From Streptomyces bambusae (lineage in GTDB: Bacteria; Actinomycetota; Actinomycetes; Streptomycetales; Streptomycetaceae), in NCBI RefSeq assembly GCF_020532645.1, contig NZ_JAJAUZ010000007.1, positions 62,001 to 126,000 of the forward strand: a stretch of DNA of 64,000 nt, read 5' to 3'. Below, one piece after another: positions 34,793 to 43,647 of this stretch (the stretch's first letter is position 1; the number at the start of each line of letters is the position of its first letter). Below the pieces are notes generated by a model. The model saw nothing but the letters and a program-made list of their open reading frames with translations, searched no databases and was not told the DNA's origin. The translations under genes and the position numbers were made by a program.

Positions 34793-35263
34793 TCACGCGT
34801 TCTCGGCCCGGAACATCCAGTGGTGCTTCTCCAGGTCACCGGTGACCGCGATCAGCAGGTCCTGGGTCACCGGGTCCGGATCGGCCGTCGCCCGGATGCG
34901 CCGACGCATGCGGGCGATCACGTCGTCCAGGGCGGCGACGAGGATGCGCACGGCGTCGGTGTCGGTCACCCACTCGCCGGGAACCCCGTCGATCGCCCGG
35001 CCGGCGGCGACCGTGGCGGCGCGGCCGTCCGGGGACACACCGAGGGCCGATGCGCGTTCGGCGATCACGTCGGAGTGGGTGCGGGCGGTCGTGACGACCT
35101 CGTCCAGCTGGAGGTGGACGGTCCTGAACCGGGGGCCCACGACGTTCCAGTGGATCTGCTTGGCGACGAGCGCGAGGTCGACCAGATCGACCAGTGCGCC
35201 CTGCAGTGCCTCGCCGACGGTCTTCAGATCTGCGGCGGGGAGGGCGCTCTTCACGAGGGACAC
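34793..35263 (-). CDS. dps: Dps-family DNA-protection ferritin
   Basis: 156 aa. GTG 35263 is chosen because GAAGAGA is about 7 bases upstream and the length then fits the family. Ferroxidase-site ligands appear in AKQIHWNVVGPRF, with VHLQLDEVVTTARTHSDVIAERA and the helix DLEKHHWMFRAENA at the end. Dps forms a 12-mer that oxidises and stores iron and shields DNA during stress. It is monocistronic. Confidence 0.9.
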   Translation of the reverse strand: MSLVKSALPAADLKTVGEALQGALVDLVDLALVAKQIHWNVVGPRFRTVHLQLDEVVTTARTHSDVIAERASALGVSPDGRAATVAAGRAIDGVPGEWVTDTDAVRILVAALDDVIARMRRRIRATADPDPVTQDLLIAVTGDLEKHHWMFRAENA

Positions 35264-35632
35264 GGCAATTCTCTTCCATGGACGGGGGTGCCGGCGGCGG
35301 TCCGGACCGGCCCGACGGGACCGCCGGGCAACCGGACCGCGCGCGGCGGAACACATCCGGAACGCTAGGTACCGCAGCCGCGCAGCGGATCCCCTCGCCG
35401 GACCGCCGAAAGGCGGAGACCCGGGTGGTGTCCCCGGTCCAGAGGAACAACACGGCTCGCGGGCATCCGGGGGAAACCCGGCACCTGCGGGCAGCCGCGC
35501 GAGGTCTCACTCGTGCCCTGAGGGCTGGCGCTCCGGCCCTGCGCACCCCGCCACGGCGTTCCTAGGCTCGCCGCCCCGGACGGTGCGGGAACCGGTCCGG
35601 CATCCCAGCTCCCGAGCGAAAGCAGCGGCACA
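35264..35632. other. 369-bp divergent intergenic region
   Basis: It lies between dps (leftward) and the Cys/His-domain gene (rightward). No convincing gene, hairpin or promoter pair was found. Confidence 0.45.
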
Positions 35633-36535
35633 GTGCCCGATCTCTATCTGATGGCCCACGGCTCTTCACCCTCTCTCGGCCGGCGCGCCCCGGTGCCCCA
35701 CGGCAGGACGCTCGTGACCTACGGCCCTCCCGGGCAGGCCGTGTCGACGACCGAGCTCCAGTTGGTCGTCTCCGGTTCCGCGGGCCGCCCCGAAGCGAAC
35801 GCCCGTACCAGCGGTGCGGTCACGAACCTCCAGCTCTTCCCGGTCTCCGACTTCGAACTGTCCACCGTCTACGCTCACTTCAGCGACTGCAACGGCGAAC
35901 TGCGCACGGTGCCGCAGGCGATGTGGCTCTGCACGAGCCCCAAGGTCTGTACCGCCGCCGGGCACGGGTGCGACGGGGTGCTCGGCCGCGCTTTCGCCGC
36001 CTACGACCGGATCCACATCCTGGCCTGCCGCGGCGGTGCCGATTCCGGCAACGCCGTGGTCGAGGCCCTCATCAGGGAAACGAGCGCCTTCCTGGATGCC
36101 GACTACGCCACCACGCTCGCCGCCTGGGAGCGCATGGACGAGACCGAGCGCTCCAGGTACCTGGGCTTCGAGGGCGTGATCCTCTGGTACCAGGTCCATT
36201 CCGGTCATCTGCGGGCTGCCGCCGCCGAGGGTGAGTTCGCCCTGCTCCAGGACTTCCAGTCGGCCATGCCGAAGGACTGCCAGGAGATCCTCCGCGCCGC
36301 CGGAGACACCGACGAGTGGCCATGGGTCCTCGAGTACAAGGCGCGGCTCCGGGCGGAAACGGAGTTCCTCGTCGACCTCGAACGGTCCTTCACTCCGGCG
36401 GTCTGGAGCGGCCTCAGCGAAGCCGGCCGGACCCGCGCGCTGGAGGTCTACCGGGAATGGGGACCCGGCTACCTGGACTCCGTCCGGACGGCCCTGCGCC
36501 GCGCGGGGCTGGTCGTACCGGGTCAGGACTTCTGA
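35633..36535 (+). CDS. Stv-like Cys/His domain protein, short form
   Basis: 300 aa from GTG 35633. It begins DLYLMAHGSS, a HGS motif followed by a beta strand with VPHGRTLVTY. Then come Cys100, Cys106, His111, Cys113, the GVLGR block (115-119) and Cys132. The protein at 61986 shares the same order of motifs (GHGSY, VPAG..RFWT, C268, C278, H289, C292, GLLGR, C317). I recall similar HGS...VPxG proteins annotated as putative adhesin Stv domain. The C-terminal half is helical and charged. No signal peptide, so it looks intracellular. It overlaps the convergent methyltransferase gene by 13 bases. Confidence 0.68.
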   Translation: MPDLYLMAHGSSPSLGRRAPVPHGRTLVTYGPPGQAVSTTELQLVVSGSAGRPEANARTSGAVTNLQLFPVSDFELSTVYAHFSDCNGELRTVPQAMWLCTSPKVCTAAGHGCDGVLGRAFAAYDRIHILACRGGADSGNAVVEALIRETSAFLDADYATTLAAWERMDETERSRYLGFEGVILWYQVHSGHLRAAAAEGEFALLQDFQSAMPKDCQEILRAAGDTDEWPWVLEYKARLRAETEFLVDLERSFTPAVWSGLSEAGRTRALEVYREWGPGYLDSVRTALRRAGLVVPGQDF

Positions 36536-37230
36536 ACCGGCGTTTCGGCCCCCGGGGCGACCGGCGCGGGTGCCGTCATCGTCCAGACCCTGGCGGGCGG
36601 GACGTTCGCCCACACCGTGCCCGCCCCGGCCTGCACCTGTGCTCGACGGGAGGCGAGGACGCGCTCGACCTCGCGGTGCCGGGCCGCCTCGCGGCGCGAG
36701 GCGGTCACGGACCGGGCGATGCCGGTTCCGCGGTAGGTGAAGTAGGTGAGCGTCCCGCCGGGGCGCAGCAGACGGCAGTAGTGGTCCATGAGGGCCGCCA
36801 CCCGCCCCGGGGCGAAGTTGGTCAGGGGGAGCCCGGAGACGATGACGTCATAGCGCTCGTCCGTGCGCAGGTTCTCGATGCCGGTGCGGTGGAGCACCGC
36901 GCGTACGCCGGCTGCGGCCAGGTGCGGGTCGGAGTCCAGCAGGTCCTGCAGTCCTGCCGCGAACCGGGGGTTGGATTCCACGACGTCCAGCCGGCTGCCT
37001 GGGCCGAGCAGGGGGAGCAGGGCACGGGTGACCGCGCCGGTTCCGGCACCCACCTCCAGAACGTCCGTGGGCAGCCCGGACCGCCGGCGCAGCGGGTCGG
37101 CCAGCCGTGACGCCAGGTGCCGGCTGCTGGGTGCGACGGCACCGGTCGTACGGAAGTCCCGGACCGCCTCCCGCACGAAGCGCCAGGCGGCCGGTGCGGG
37201 AGCGGCGATGCGCCGGGTGTCAGAGGCCAT
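36523..37230 (-). CDS. Class I SAM methyltransferase (phospholipid methyltransferase-like)
   Basis: 235 aa from ATG 37230. The N-terminal FVREAVRDFRTTGAVAPSS resembles PmtA-type phospholipid methyltransferases. Motif I is VLEVGAGTGAVTRALL, the acidic strand is LDVVESNPRFA, and the catalytic-face strand is YDVIVSGLPLTNF. It lies 160 bp downstream of the FabV gene, so it may be the last gene of the biosynthetic cluster or simply border it. The substrate is not known. Confidence 0.8.
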   Translation of the reverse strand: MASDTRRIAAPAPAAWRFVREAVRDFRTTGAVAPSSRHLASRLADPLRRRSGLPTDVLEVGAGTGAVTRALLPLLGPGSRLDVVESNPRFAAGLQDLLDSDPHLAAAGVRAVLHRTGIENLRTDERYDVIVSGLPLTNFAPGRVAALMDHYCRLLRPGGTLTYFTYRGTGIARSVTASRREAARHREVERVLASRRAQVQAGAGTVWANVPPARVWTMTAPAPVAPGAETPVQKS

Positions 37231-37390
37231 GGGGGAGAGGGTCCCCGGACGGCGCACCCGGCGGATCGCCCGGACGCACAGCGTTCCGGGTACGTCCGTA
37301 TCCGCCGATCGGACCGCCGATCGGACCGGGCCGCGTGTACCGGCCCCGGTGTCCTCCCGCCGCGCGACGGCCGCCCGACGCCGCCACGGA

Positions 37391-38620
37391 CTACGGCACG
37401 GGTGTGGGTGCGGGTGCGGGTTCGGGCCAGGGAACGTCGACCGCCACCGGCCGCCCGTAGTCCGTCCCGGGGGCCTCGAAGCCGTACAGCCGGCGGACCT
37501 GCGCCGAGAACCAGTCGAGATCGGCGACGGCCGCGATGTTCCCCGTGGTCGCGGCGTCCCACCGCCGGTTGAGTTCCTGCTGCACTTCCCCGTCCAGCTC
37601 CCAGGTGTCCAGGCGCACCCGGCCCTCGTCGTCCAGCGGCAGGGGGCCTCCCGAGGTGAGCAGGTCCCACAGCTGCACGAGCTGGCCGACCGGGGGAACC
37701 ATCCGCTCGCCGAGGACGGCACGCAGGATGGCCGTGTAGAGGGCGATGCTGGGAACCGCGGTGGAGGACTGGGTGACGGCGGCGCCGTTGACGGACACCA
37801 CCGCGCGCCCGCGTACGCGGCTCTGCAGCCGGGCGTCGAGCGCGCGGGCGGTCGCTTCCAGATGGGCCTTGGCCGCACCGATCGTGCCCTGCCGGTAGAC
37901 GCGTTCGGTGATCGGAGCGCCGATGTAGGAGAGGGCCGCCGTGGTGAACCCCTCGGCCAGCAGGTCCCGGTCGGCGAGGTGGTCGATCCAGCGCGCCCAG
38001 TCGTCGCCGCCCATGACGGCCACCGTCTCCTCGATGTCGCCGCCTTCGGCCGGGGCGATCGACACGGTCTGCACCTCCGGGTCGCCGTCGGGCCCGAAGA
38101 CGAGGGTCTTGGTGTGGTGGGGGCGCCCGATCGGCTTGAGGACGCTGCGGTGCACGACGCCCGTGTCGGGGTGGGTGCGGCGGGGGGCGGCCACGGAGTA
38201 CACGAGGTGGTCCAGCCGGCCGTAGCGCTCGCGCAGCAGCCGGGCCACCTCGTCCTTCACGTCGTCACCGAAGGCGTCGCCGTTGACGAACACCATGTCG
38301 CGGCCGTGTTCGCGGGCGAGTTCGGCGAGGGCGGCGGTGCGGTACCAGCCGGCCGTCGCGCTCCTGCGGCCCGGGCCCTTCTCGAAGCACACGCCGATGC
38401 CCCGGACGCCCACCCGGGCGAGGCCGGCGACGGTCGCCGCGAGCCCGTAGCCGGCGGAGGAGCCCACGACGAGGGCGACCGGCCCCTTGCCGTCCGGTGT
38501 GCCGGCCGCCGGAGGCGGAACCGAATCCCAGGCCTCCCGGACGAGGCTCCGGCAGCCCGCCGGATGGGCGTCCAGGAAGAGGAATCCGCGGTTTCTGGGG
38601 GTGATGATCCGCTCGTTCAC
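37391..38620 (-). CDS. fabV: FabV-type trans-2-enoyl-ACP/CoA reductase
   Basis: 409 aa. NAD-binding GSSAGYG (53-59) and the FabV-specific YRQGTIGAAK (Tyr242-x8-Lys251) are present, as are FVNGDAFGDD and the RPHHTKT region. The enzyme reduces the trans-2 double bond of an acyl thioester with NADH. The start has no strong Shine-Dalgarno, but AGGAGC lies upstream. It is 13 bp after the SDR gene in the same operon, so it may act on the ACP-bound chain of the cluster. FabV is also triclosan-resistant in other bacteria, so a self-protection role is possible. Confidence 0.88.
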   Translation of the reverse strand: MNERIITPRNRGFLFLDAHPAGCRSLVREAWDSVPPPAAGTPDGKGPVALVVGSSAGYGLAATVAGLARVGVRGIGVCFEKGPGRRSATAGWYRTAALAELAREHGRDMVFVNGDAFGDDVKDEVARLLRERYGRLDHLVYSVAAPRRTHPDTGVVHRSVLKPIGRPHHTKTLVFGPDGDPEVQTVSIAPAEGGDIEETVAVMGGDDWARWIDHLADRDLLAEGFTTAALSYIGAPITERVYRQGTIGAAKAHLEATARALDARLQSRVRGRAVVSVNGAAVTQSSTAVPSIALYTAILRAVLGERMVPPVGQLVQLWDLLTSGGPLPLDDEGRVRLDTWELDGEVQQELNRRWDAATTGNIAAVADLDWFSAQVRRLYGFEAPGTDYGRPVAVDVPWPEPAPAPTPVP

Positions 38621-38633
38621 GATGACGTGCTCC

Positions 38634-39446
38634 TCAGGCGCCGGCGGCGAAGTGCGGCGTGGCGCGCGGGACTTCCGGGTGCTGGCGGCCGAGGTCGTAG
38701 CCGTACATCCTGGACCAGCTGTTCGGGGCGAGCTTCATGAGCGTGGACAGGAACTTGTAGCGGGCCGTCGGGATCGAGACGACCTTGCCCTTGCGCAGGT
38801 CGGCCAGGGCGACCCGGACGAGTACGGAGACGTCGACCCAGCCCCAGTCCGTCTTGTTCGGGATGCCGGCGCGGTTGTTGAAGTCCGTCTGCACGTCGCC
38901 CGGGCACAGCGCCATGACGGTGACGTCGGAGTTGCGCAGGGCCTTGCTGTAGGCCATCTCCTCGGTGTGGCGCAGGACGGTGGCGGTGCTCGTCCCGTAC
39001 AGGGAGTCGACCCAGGCCGGGGCGATGCCGCAGACGCTGGCCACGTTGATGATGCCGCCGCTGCCGCGGGCGAGCATCGCCTGTACCGCGGTGAGGGAGA
39101 GATGGACCTTGGCGACGGCGTTCACTTCCAGCATGTACATCTCGTCGTCCACGGGGTTCTGGGAGGCCCCGGTGGAGTAGCCCATGCCCGCGTTGTTCAC
39201 GAGGAGGTCGATCGGACGGTCCGGGTCGGTGAGCCGGGCCAGGACCGGTGCGCGGCCGGCCCTGGTCGAGACGTCGGCTCCGAGCACGTCGACGCGGGTG
39301 CCGTGTTCGGAGCTCAGCCGCTCGGCGAGCCGCTCCAGCTTGGCCACGTCGCGGGCGACGAGGACGAGGTCGTGGGTCGGGGCGAGCTGGCGCGCGAACT
39401 CCTCACCGATTCCGGAGCTGGCACCGGTGATCAGGGCGACGGCCAT
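38634..39446 (-). CDS. SDR-family protein with altered catalytic lysine
   Basis: 270 aa, classic short-chain dehydrogenase. TGASSGIG (8-15) binds NADP(H); NNAG is at 84-87; the catalytic serine is Ser137 (INVASVCG). The active-site strand reads SLYGTSTATV, so Tyr150 is kept but the usual YxxxK lysine is Thr154. I checked the codons (TAC GGG ACG AGC ACC). The enzyme may be altered, inactive or use another base. In this operon, a beta-ketoacyl reductase role for the ACP chain would be expected, but the missing lysine makes that uncertain. Confidence 0.82.
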   Translation of the reverse strand: MAVALITGASSGIGEEFARQLAPTHDLVLVARDVAKLERLAERLSSEHGTRVDVLGADVSTRAGRAPVLARLTDPDRPIDLLVNNAGMGYSTGASQNPVDDEMYMLEVNAVAKVHLSLTAVQAMLARGSGGIINVASVCGIAPAWVDSLYGTSTATVLRHTEEMAYSKALRNSDVTVMALCPGDVQTDFNNRAGIPNKTDWGWVDVSVLVRVALADLRKGKVVSIPTARYKFLSTLMKLAPNSWSRMYGYDLGRQHPEVPRATPHFAAGA

Positions 39447-39548
39447 GGCGGCGGTCCTCTCGTGTAGGGCGTGCGGTCGGCGGGGACGGAAGGAGGGTGA
39501 TTCGGCGGGGACGGAAGGAGGATGAGGGGGACGGGAGCAGGGGCCGGC

Positions 39549-41669
39549 TCAGGCGGCGGGAAGGGCGAGGCCGGCCGCCGGCGCGTCCGGGACCTCCCCG
39601 CAGGCGCGGTAGGCCTCGCGCAGGGCCACGAAGGCGTCGACCACGGTCGCGACGTCCTCCTCGGTGAAGCCGGCCGTGGCACTCAGCCGCAGCACCGGCT
39701 CGTCCACTCCGGGGGCGATGAAGGCGTTGGTGTAGACGCCCCGCCGGGACAGCAGCCAGTTGTGGGCCTTGATGGTGGACACGCTGTCCCGCGCGATCCG
39801 GGCCTTTGCCCGCTCCAGGGCCTCGCGACGGGGGTTCTCGTGGCTGATGGCGAGCACCTCGGGACTTTCGTCGGACCGGAAGAGACCTGCCAGCGAGAGT
39901 GACACGATCGGGGTGGCGCCGTGCGGCTCGAAACCGGCCAGAGTCAGTCCGCTGCGCAGCGCGTCGGCCATGGCGTGGGCGCGCGCGGGCCGGTCCGGTT
40001 CCTGCTTCATGATGTCCAGCGAGCGCTGGGCGGCCGCGATGAGCGCGGGGGCGAGGGCGATGGCCGGGTCGGCCGGGTCGTAGGTGTCGATCGCGGCGAC
40101 GGCCTCGGCCGAGCCCAGGAGGAAGCCGCCGGTCGAGCCGAACGCCTTGGAGAAGGTGCCGGTGATGTAGTCGACGTCTTCGGCGACGTCGAACGCCGCT
40201 GCGGTGCCGCGTCCGGCTCCCACCACCCCCACGCCGTGGGCGCCGTCGAGGAAGATCTCGGCACCGAACTCCTTGGCGAGGGCCACGATGCCGGGGAGCG
40301 GCGCCAGGTCGCCCTCGACGGAGTACGCCCCCTCGACGAGGACGATGCTGCGCCCGGTCCGGGTCTGCGCCTCCACCAGCTTGCTGCGCAGGTCGTCGAG
40401 GTCGTTGTGGGCGAACCTCACGCTCCGGCGGGGCCGGCCCAGACGGATGCCGTCGACCATCGACGCGTGCGCCGACTTGTCGGTGATGACGGTGACGTCC
40501 CGGTCCTGGCGGATGACCCGGGCCAGACCGTGCAGGTTGGCGAGGTAGCCGGCGGCGAAGACGATGCCGCTCTCCTTGCCGGCCCACTCGGCGAGTTCAC
40601 GGCCGAGGTTGGCCCTCATGGTCCGGTAGTCCTCCCAGCGGGAGATCTCCATGCCCCGGCCGATGAAGTCGTGCGTCGGATCCGCGGTGCCGGCGGAATC
40701 CCGGGAGGGGGAGCGCAGCGCGGACAGGCCCGCGCGGGCGGCCGCCGTGAGGAACGGCGGGAGCGCTGCGGCGAACATGCGGGTCGTGCACTGCGTGATC
40801 AGGTGCCTGGCCATCGCCCGCGAGGTGGCCAGATAGGCACCTGCGGAGCCGATCGGTCCGGAGAAGGAGCCCGCGATGAAGCCGATCCGGTCGGCGCGGC
40901 CGAGCAGGGCCGCCGAGCCGTCGCGGCTGATCACTCCCGCGGGGTCGTGCAGGAAGATCTCGGCCCCGTACTCCTGGGCGAGGTCGCAGATGCTGGTCAG
41001 CGCCATGCTGGTGCCCGTGCCGGGCTCGTTGGCCGAGAGCACGATCAGGATGTGGTCGGTGCGGCCGCGGTGCTCCGCCAGGCGCTCGCGCAGCCCGTCC
41101 AGGTCGTTGTGGCGGAAGCGCTCCGTCCACCGGGGCTCGACGACCCGCAGGCCGTCCGTGAGCCGGTCGGTGACGCACTCCTCGACGAGCACCGCGGTGT
41201 CGCGGTTGAGCAGCACCAGCTGCGTCAGCGTTCCGACCGAGGCCAGGTCCTCCGCCGTGAAGACCAGCGCTGCCTCCTGTCCCGTCCAGGCGGCGATCTC
41301 TGCTTCCAGATCGTGGTGGATGCCCAGGTAGCCGTTCATGAGCGGGGACCCGCACATGCCGACGCCGTAGAGGTCGACGGCCTCGTGGGCGGCGCGCCGG
41401 GACCGCCGGCTCCCGTTGCCGCCGGCACCCGTCGGCGAGGGCACGCCCACGCCGTACCGGTCGATCGCGTCGTGGGCCGCCTGCCGGACCCGGGGGTCAC
41501 CGGAGAGTTCGAGGTAGTCGTTGCCGGCGGCCAGCAGTGCGGGCACCCCGTCGATGTCGAAGGCGTGGCCGTCCTTGGCCGTGACCTGGGGGTAGTACGG
41601 GTTGCCGACGGCCTCGGTCATCGTGGCCTTGGCACAGACGTCGCACTGGGAAGAGGAATGCAGTGTCAT
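39549..41669 (-). CDS. Fused double alpha-oxoamine synthase with one degenerate half
   Basis: 706 aa from ATG 41669 (AGGAG 6 bases upstream). The C-terminal half (about 330-690) is a full PLP enzyme of the 8-amino-7-oxononanoate/ALA synthase family: His401 (DKSAHASMVDG), Asp475/His478 (FLDGAHGVGVVG) and Lys508 (TGTFSKAFGSTGG). The N-terminal half (about 25-325) has the same fold, but the Lys position is Gly271 (AGSFSGPIGSAG) and the Asp is replaced (FLHDPAG). It also has an internal repeat of AAH(D/E)A(I/V)D(R/L)YGVG. The active half would join an acyl thioester to an amino acid with loss of CO2. A CDVC motif at residues 9-12 could bind metal. Confidence 0.88.
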   Translation of the reverse strand: MTLHSSSQCDVCAKATMTEAVGNPYYPQVTAKDGHAFDIDGVPALLAAGNDYLELSGDPRVRQAAHDAIDRYGVGVPSPTGAGGNGSRRSRRAAHEAVDLYGVGMCGSPLMNGYLGIHHDLEAEIAAWTGQEAALVFTAEDLASVGTLTQLVLLNRDTAVLVEECVTDRLTDGLRVVEPRWTERFRHNDLDGLRERLAEHRGRTDHILIVLSANEPGTGTSMALTSICDLAQEYGAEIFLHDPAGVISRDGSAALLGRADRIGFIAGSFSGPIGSAGAYLATSRAMARHLITQCTTRMFAAALPPFLTAAARAGLSALRSPSRDSAGTADPTHDFIGRGMEISRWEDYRTMRANLGRELAEWAGKESGIVFAAGYLANLHGLARVIRQDRDVTVITDKSAHASMVDGIRLGRPRRSVRFAHNDLDDLRSKLVEAQTRTGRSIVLVEGAYSVEGDLAPLPGIVALAKEFGAEIFLDGAHGVGVVGAGRGTAAAFDVAEDVDYITGTFSKAFGSTGGFLLGSAEAVAAIDTYDPADPAIALAPALIAAAQRSLDIMKQEPDRPARAHAMADALRSGLTLAGFEPHGATPIVSLSLAGLFRSDESPEVLAISHENPRREALERAKARIARDSVSTIKAHNWLLSRRGVYTNAFIAPGVDEPVLRLSATAGFTEEDVATVVDAFVALREAYRACGEVPDAPAAGLALPAA

Positions 41670-41978
41670 CGGACTCTCCTGGAAGGGGCCGCGGCGGCCC
41701 TCGGGGATCGCTGCTGTTCCGGACGAGTCGGACGGTGCCCGTGCGTGCTGCTTCGCGGCCCTCACGGGTCCTGCCCGTCGTCTGAGCGCCTCGGCCGTCT
41801 CACGTCTGCCACTGCAGTCACTGCCTGGCGCGCTACCCATGCTGGCCCCGGCCGGCCCGCGCCAGGCTCCGCCGACCGGTGGAGCGCACCGGTGGACGCA
41901 GCCGTCCCCCGTCCCCGGGCGGACCGGGAACGGGGGACGGGGAACGGGGGACGCGGGGCCGGCAGCGGCGCGGCCCGG
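41670..41978. other. 309-bp gap in the biosynthetic operon
   Basis: It contains a GC-rich hairpin-like region (41903-41917 against about 41933-41947, one mismatch) and an exact 14-bp tandem duplication (41926-41953). These lie 25-75 bases past the ATP-grasp stop. The hairpin may end or attenuate transcription before the oxoamine synthase. No gene is seen. Confidence 0.5.
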
Positions 41979-42917
41979 CTACGCCGCGGCGAGGAGGGGG
42001 GCCGGCCGGCCGTCGGGCGCTGCCGCCCTGGTCCGGCAGGCTTCGATGATCGCGGGCGTGACCTCGGGCAGGCCCTTCGTGCCGGGGGCGGAATTGACCT
42101 CGCAGACGGTGAAGGTGCCGTCGGCCTCGAAGAGCAGGTCGACGCCGACCAGGTCCGCCCCGACGGCCCCGGCCGCCCGGCAGGCCAGCCGCTCCGCCCC
42201 GGGGTACCGCCCCAGGCACGCCTCCATCGTCCCGCCCAGCGCCACGTTCGACTTGAAACCCTTGACGCTGGACCTCACCTGCGCGGCGACCGCCCGGCCG
42301 TCGACGACGACCACGCGCAGGTCCTGGCCCGGACGGAAGCCGTGGAAGCGCTGGAGCAGGTGGGGGCAGTCGCCGCGGAGGCTGCCGTGGAGGTCTTCCA
42401 GCATCTCGTGCGTCGCACGGAAGACCCGGCTGCCTCCGGTGCCGCGCACCGCCTTGACCACGCACGGGTCAGGGACTCCCGCGCCCACGACGTCGGGGAG
42501 CGGAGCGTCCACGCACATGTAGGTGTCGGAGACGGGGATCCCCGCGGCTGCGAGCAGCCGGAGCTGGCGGAACTTGTTGTCGCAGTTGAGCCGGGCCTCG
42601 ACCGAATTGAAGACCCTGCTTCCCATGGCCTCCAGGTGTGACACGAGTTCGAGCTTGCCCGCCAGGTCCGGTCCGAGGCGCGGGTACACCAGCCGCGGCG
42701 GCAGCAGGGTCCGCCCGCCGAGGTCGCGGAGGACGGGCCGTCCGCCTTCGACCCCCATCAGGAGCTGGTCGCACGTCACGACGGACTCCGGACCGAACGC
42801 CCCGAGGAAGGCGACCACGTCCTCCTCCGGATAGCTGCCCGGGCGGCCCCGGAACCGGCTCGGTCCGAGCAGCAGCCACATGTCGGGCCGGGCACCCTCA
42901 CGTTCGGCAATGCTCAT
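41979..42917 (-). CDS. ATP-grasp ligase (RimK/LysX-like)
   Basis: 312 aa from ATG 42917 (AGGAGG about 9 bases upstream). ATP-grasp core: NSVEARLNCDNKFRQLRLLAAAGIP, CVVKAVRGTGG (ATP-binding Lys), and the metal-binding VGVDLLFEADGTFTVCEVNSAPG. Family members form amide bonds by an acyl phosphate, often between amino acids or onto carrier proteins. In this cluster it may ligate an amino acid to the product or a carrier. That is inference. Confidence 0.85.
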   Translation of the reverse strand: MSIAEREGARPDMWLLLGPSRFRGRPGSYPEEDVVAFLGAFGPESVVTCDQLLMGVEGGRPVLRDLGGRTLLPPRLVYPRLGPDLAGKLELVSHLEAMGSRVFNSVEARLNCDNKFRQLRLLAAAGIPVSDTYMCVDAPLPDVVGAGVPDPCVVKAVRGTGGSRVFRATHEMLEDLHGSLRGDCPHLLQRFHGFRPGQDLRVVVVDGRAVAAQVRSSVKGFKSNVALGGTMEACLGRYPGAERLACRAAGAVGADLVGVDLLFEADGTFTVCEVNSAPGTKGLPEVTPAIIEACRTRAAAPDGRPAPLLAAA

Positions 42918-43047
42918 GGTCCCGTCCTCCTGCCTCACGTCCTTTCGGGGCGCCATTCTTCGGCGGCACGGCACGGTCCTCCAGGAGCGGACGGCCAGGC
43001 ACCCGGCCAAGCTCCCGGCCGGGTGACGTCCAGGGGCGGGCGTGAGG

Positions 43048-43566
43048 TCAGACGTGCCCGGCGACCGGCGCCCGCAGCATCGCCGCGCAGCGGTGCAGCT
43101 CCGCCGCCAGGGCGTCGCAGCGCCGCAGGAGCGCACTGTCGGGCAGGGGGGCCGTACCCGGCGGGCCGGGGGTGAAGTCGGCCGGGCAGGCGGCGATCTG
43201 CGTCGGCGCCACCCAGCCGCCGAGCGCCTTGGCCACCGTCCGCAGGTGCTCGCACACCACGCTGCCGGTCCGCGGCCCGGAGCCGTGGGCGACGAGCCCC
43301 ACCGCCGTGTCGGCGAGCCAGTCGCCCGGCACGTCGTCCAGCGCGACCTTGAGCAGCCCGGAGTAGCTGGCGTGGTGCACGGGACTGGCCAGCACCACGG
43401 CGTCGTAGCGGTCCGGGGAGCACCGCAGCCGCGGGGCCGAGGGCTCCGCCAGTTCGAGCGAGGTCACGGTGGCGCCCCGGTCGCGCAGGGCATCACCCAC
43501 CAGCGCGGCCAGCGCGGCGGTGCCGGAACCCACCCGGGGGCTCCCGCTGATCAGCAGGGCGTGCAC
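43048..43566 (-). CDS. NAD(P)H-dependent FMN reductase
   Basis: 172 aa from GTG 43566. Flavodoxin-like fold: LLISGSPRVGSGTAALAALVG (FMN phosphate loop), YDAVVLASPVHHASYSGLLKVALDDV, and LVAHGSGPRTGSVVCEHLR. It could supply reduced flavin to, or act directly on, an intermediate of the cluster. It lies 81 bp after the thioester-reductase-like gene and 130 bp before the ATP-grasp gene on the same strand. Confidence 0.85.
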   Translation of the reverse strand: MHALLISGSPRVGSGTAALAALVGDALRDRGATVTSLELAEPSAPRLRCSPDRYDAVVLASPVHHASYSGLLKVALDDVPGDWLADTAVGLVAHGSGPRTGSVVCEHLRTVAKALGGWVAPTQIAACPADFTPGPPGTAPLPDSALLRRCDALAAELHRCAAMLRAPVAGHV

Positions 43567-43647
43567 GGTCGGTAGTCCTTTCCTCAGACGGTCGGTCGGG
43601 CGCGGGACGGGAGAGCCGGCGGTGAACCGGCCCTCCCGTCCCGGCCC

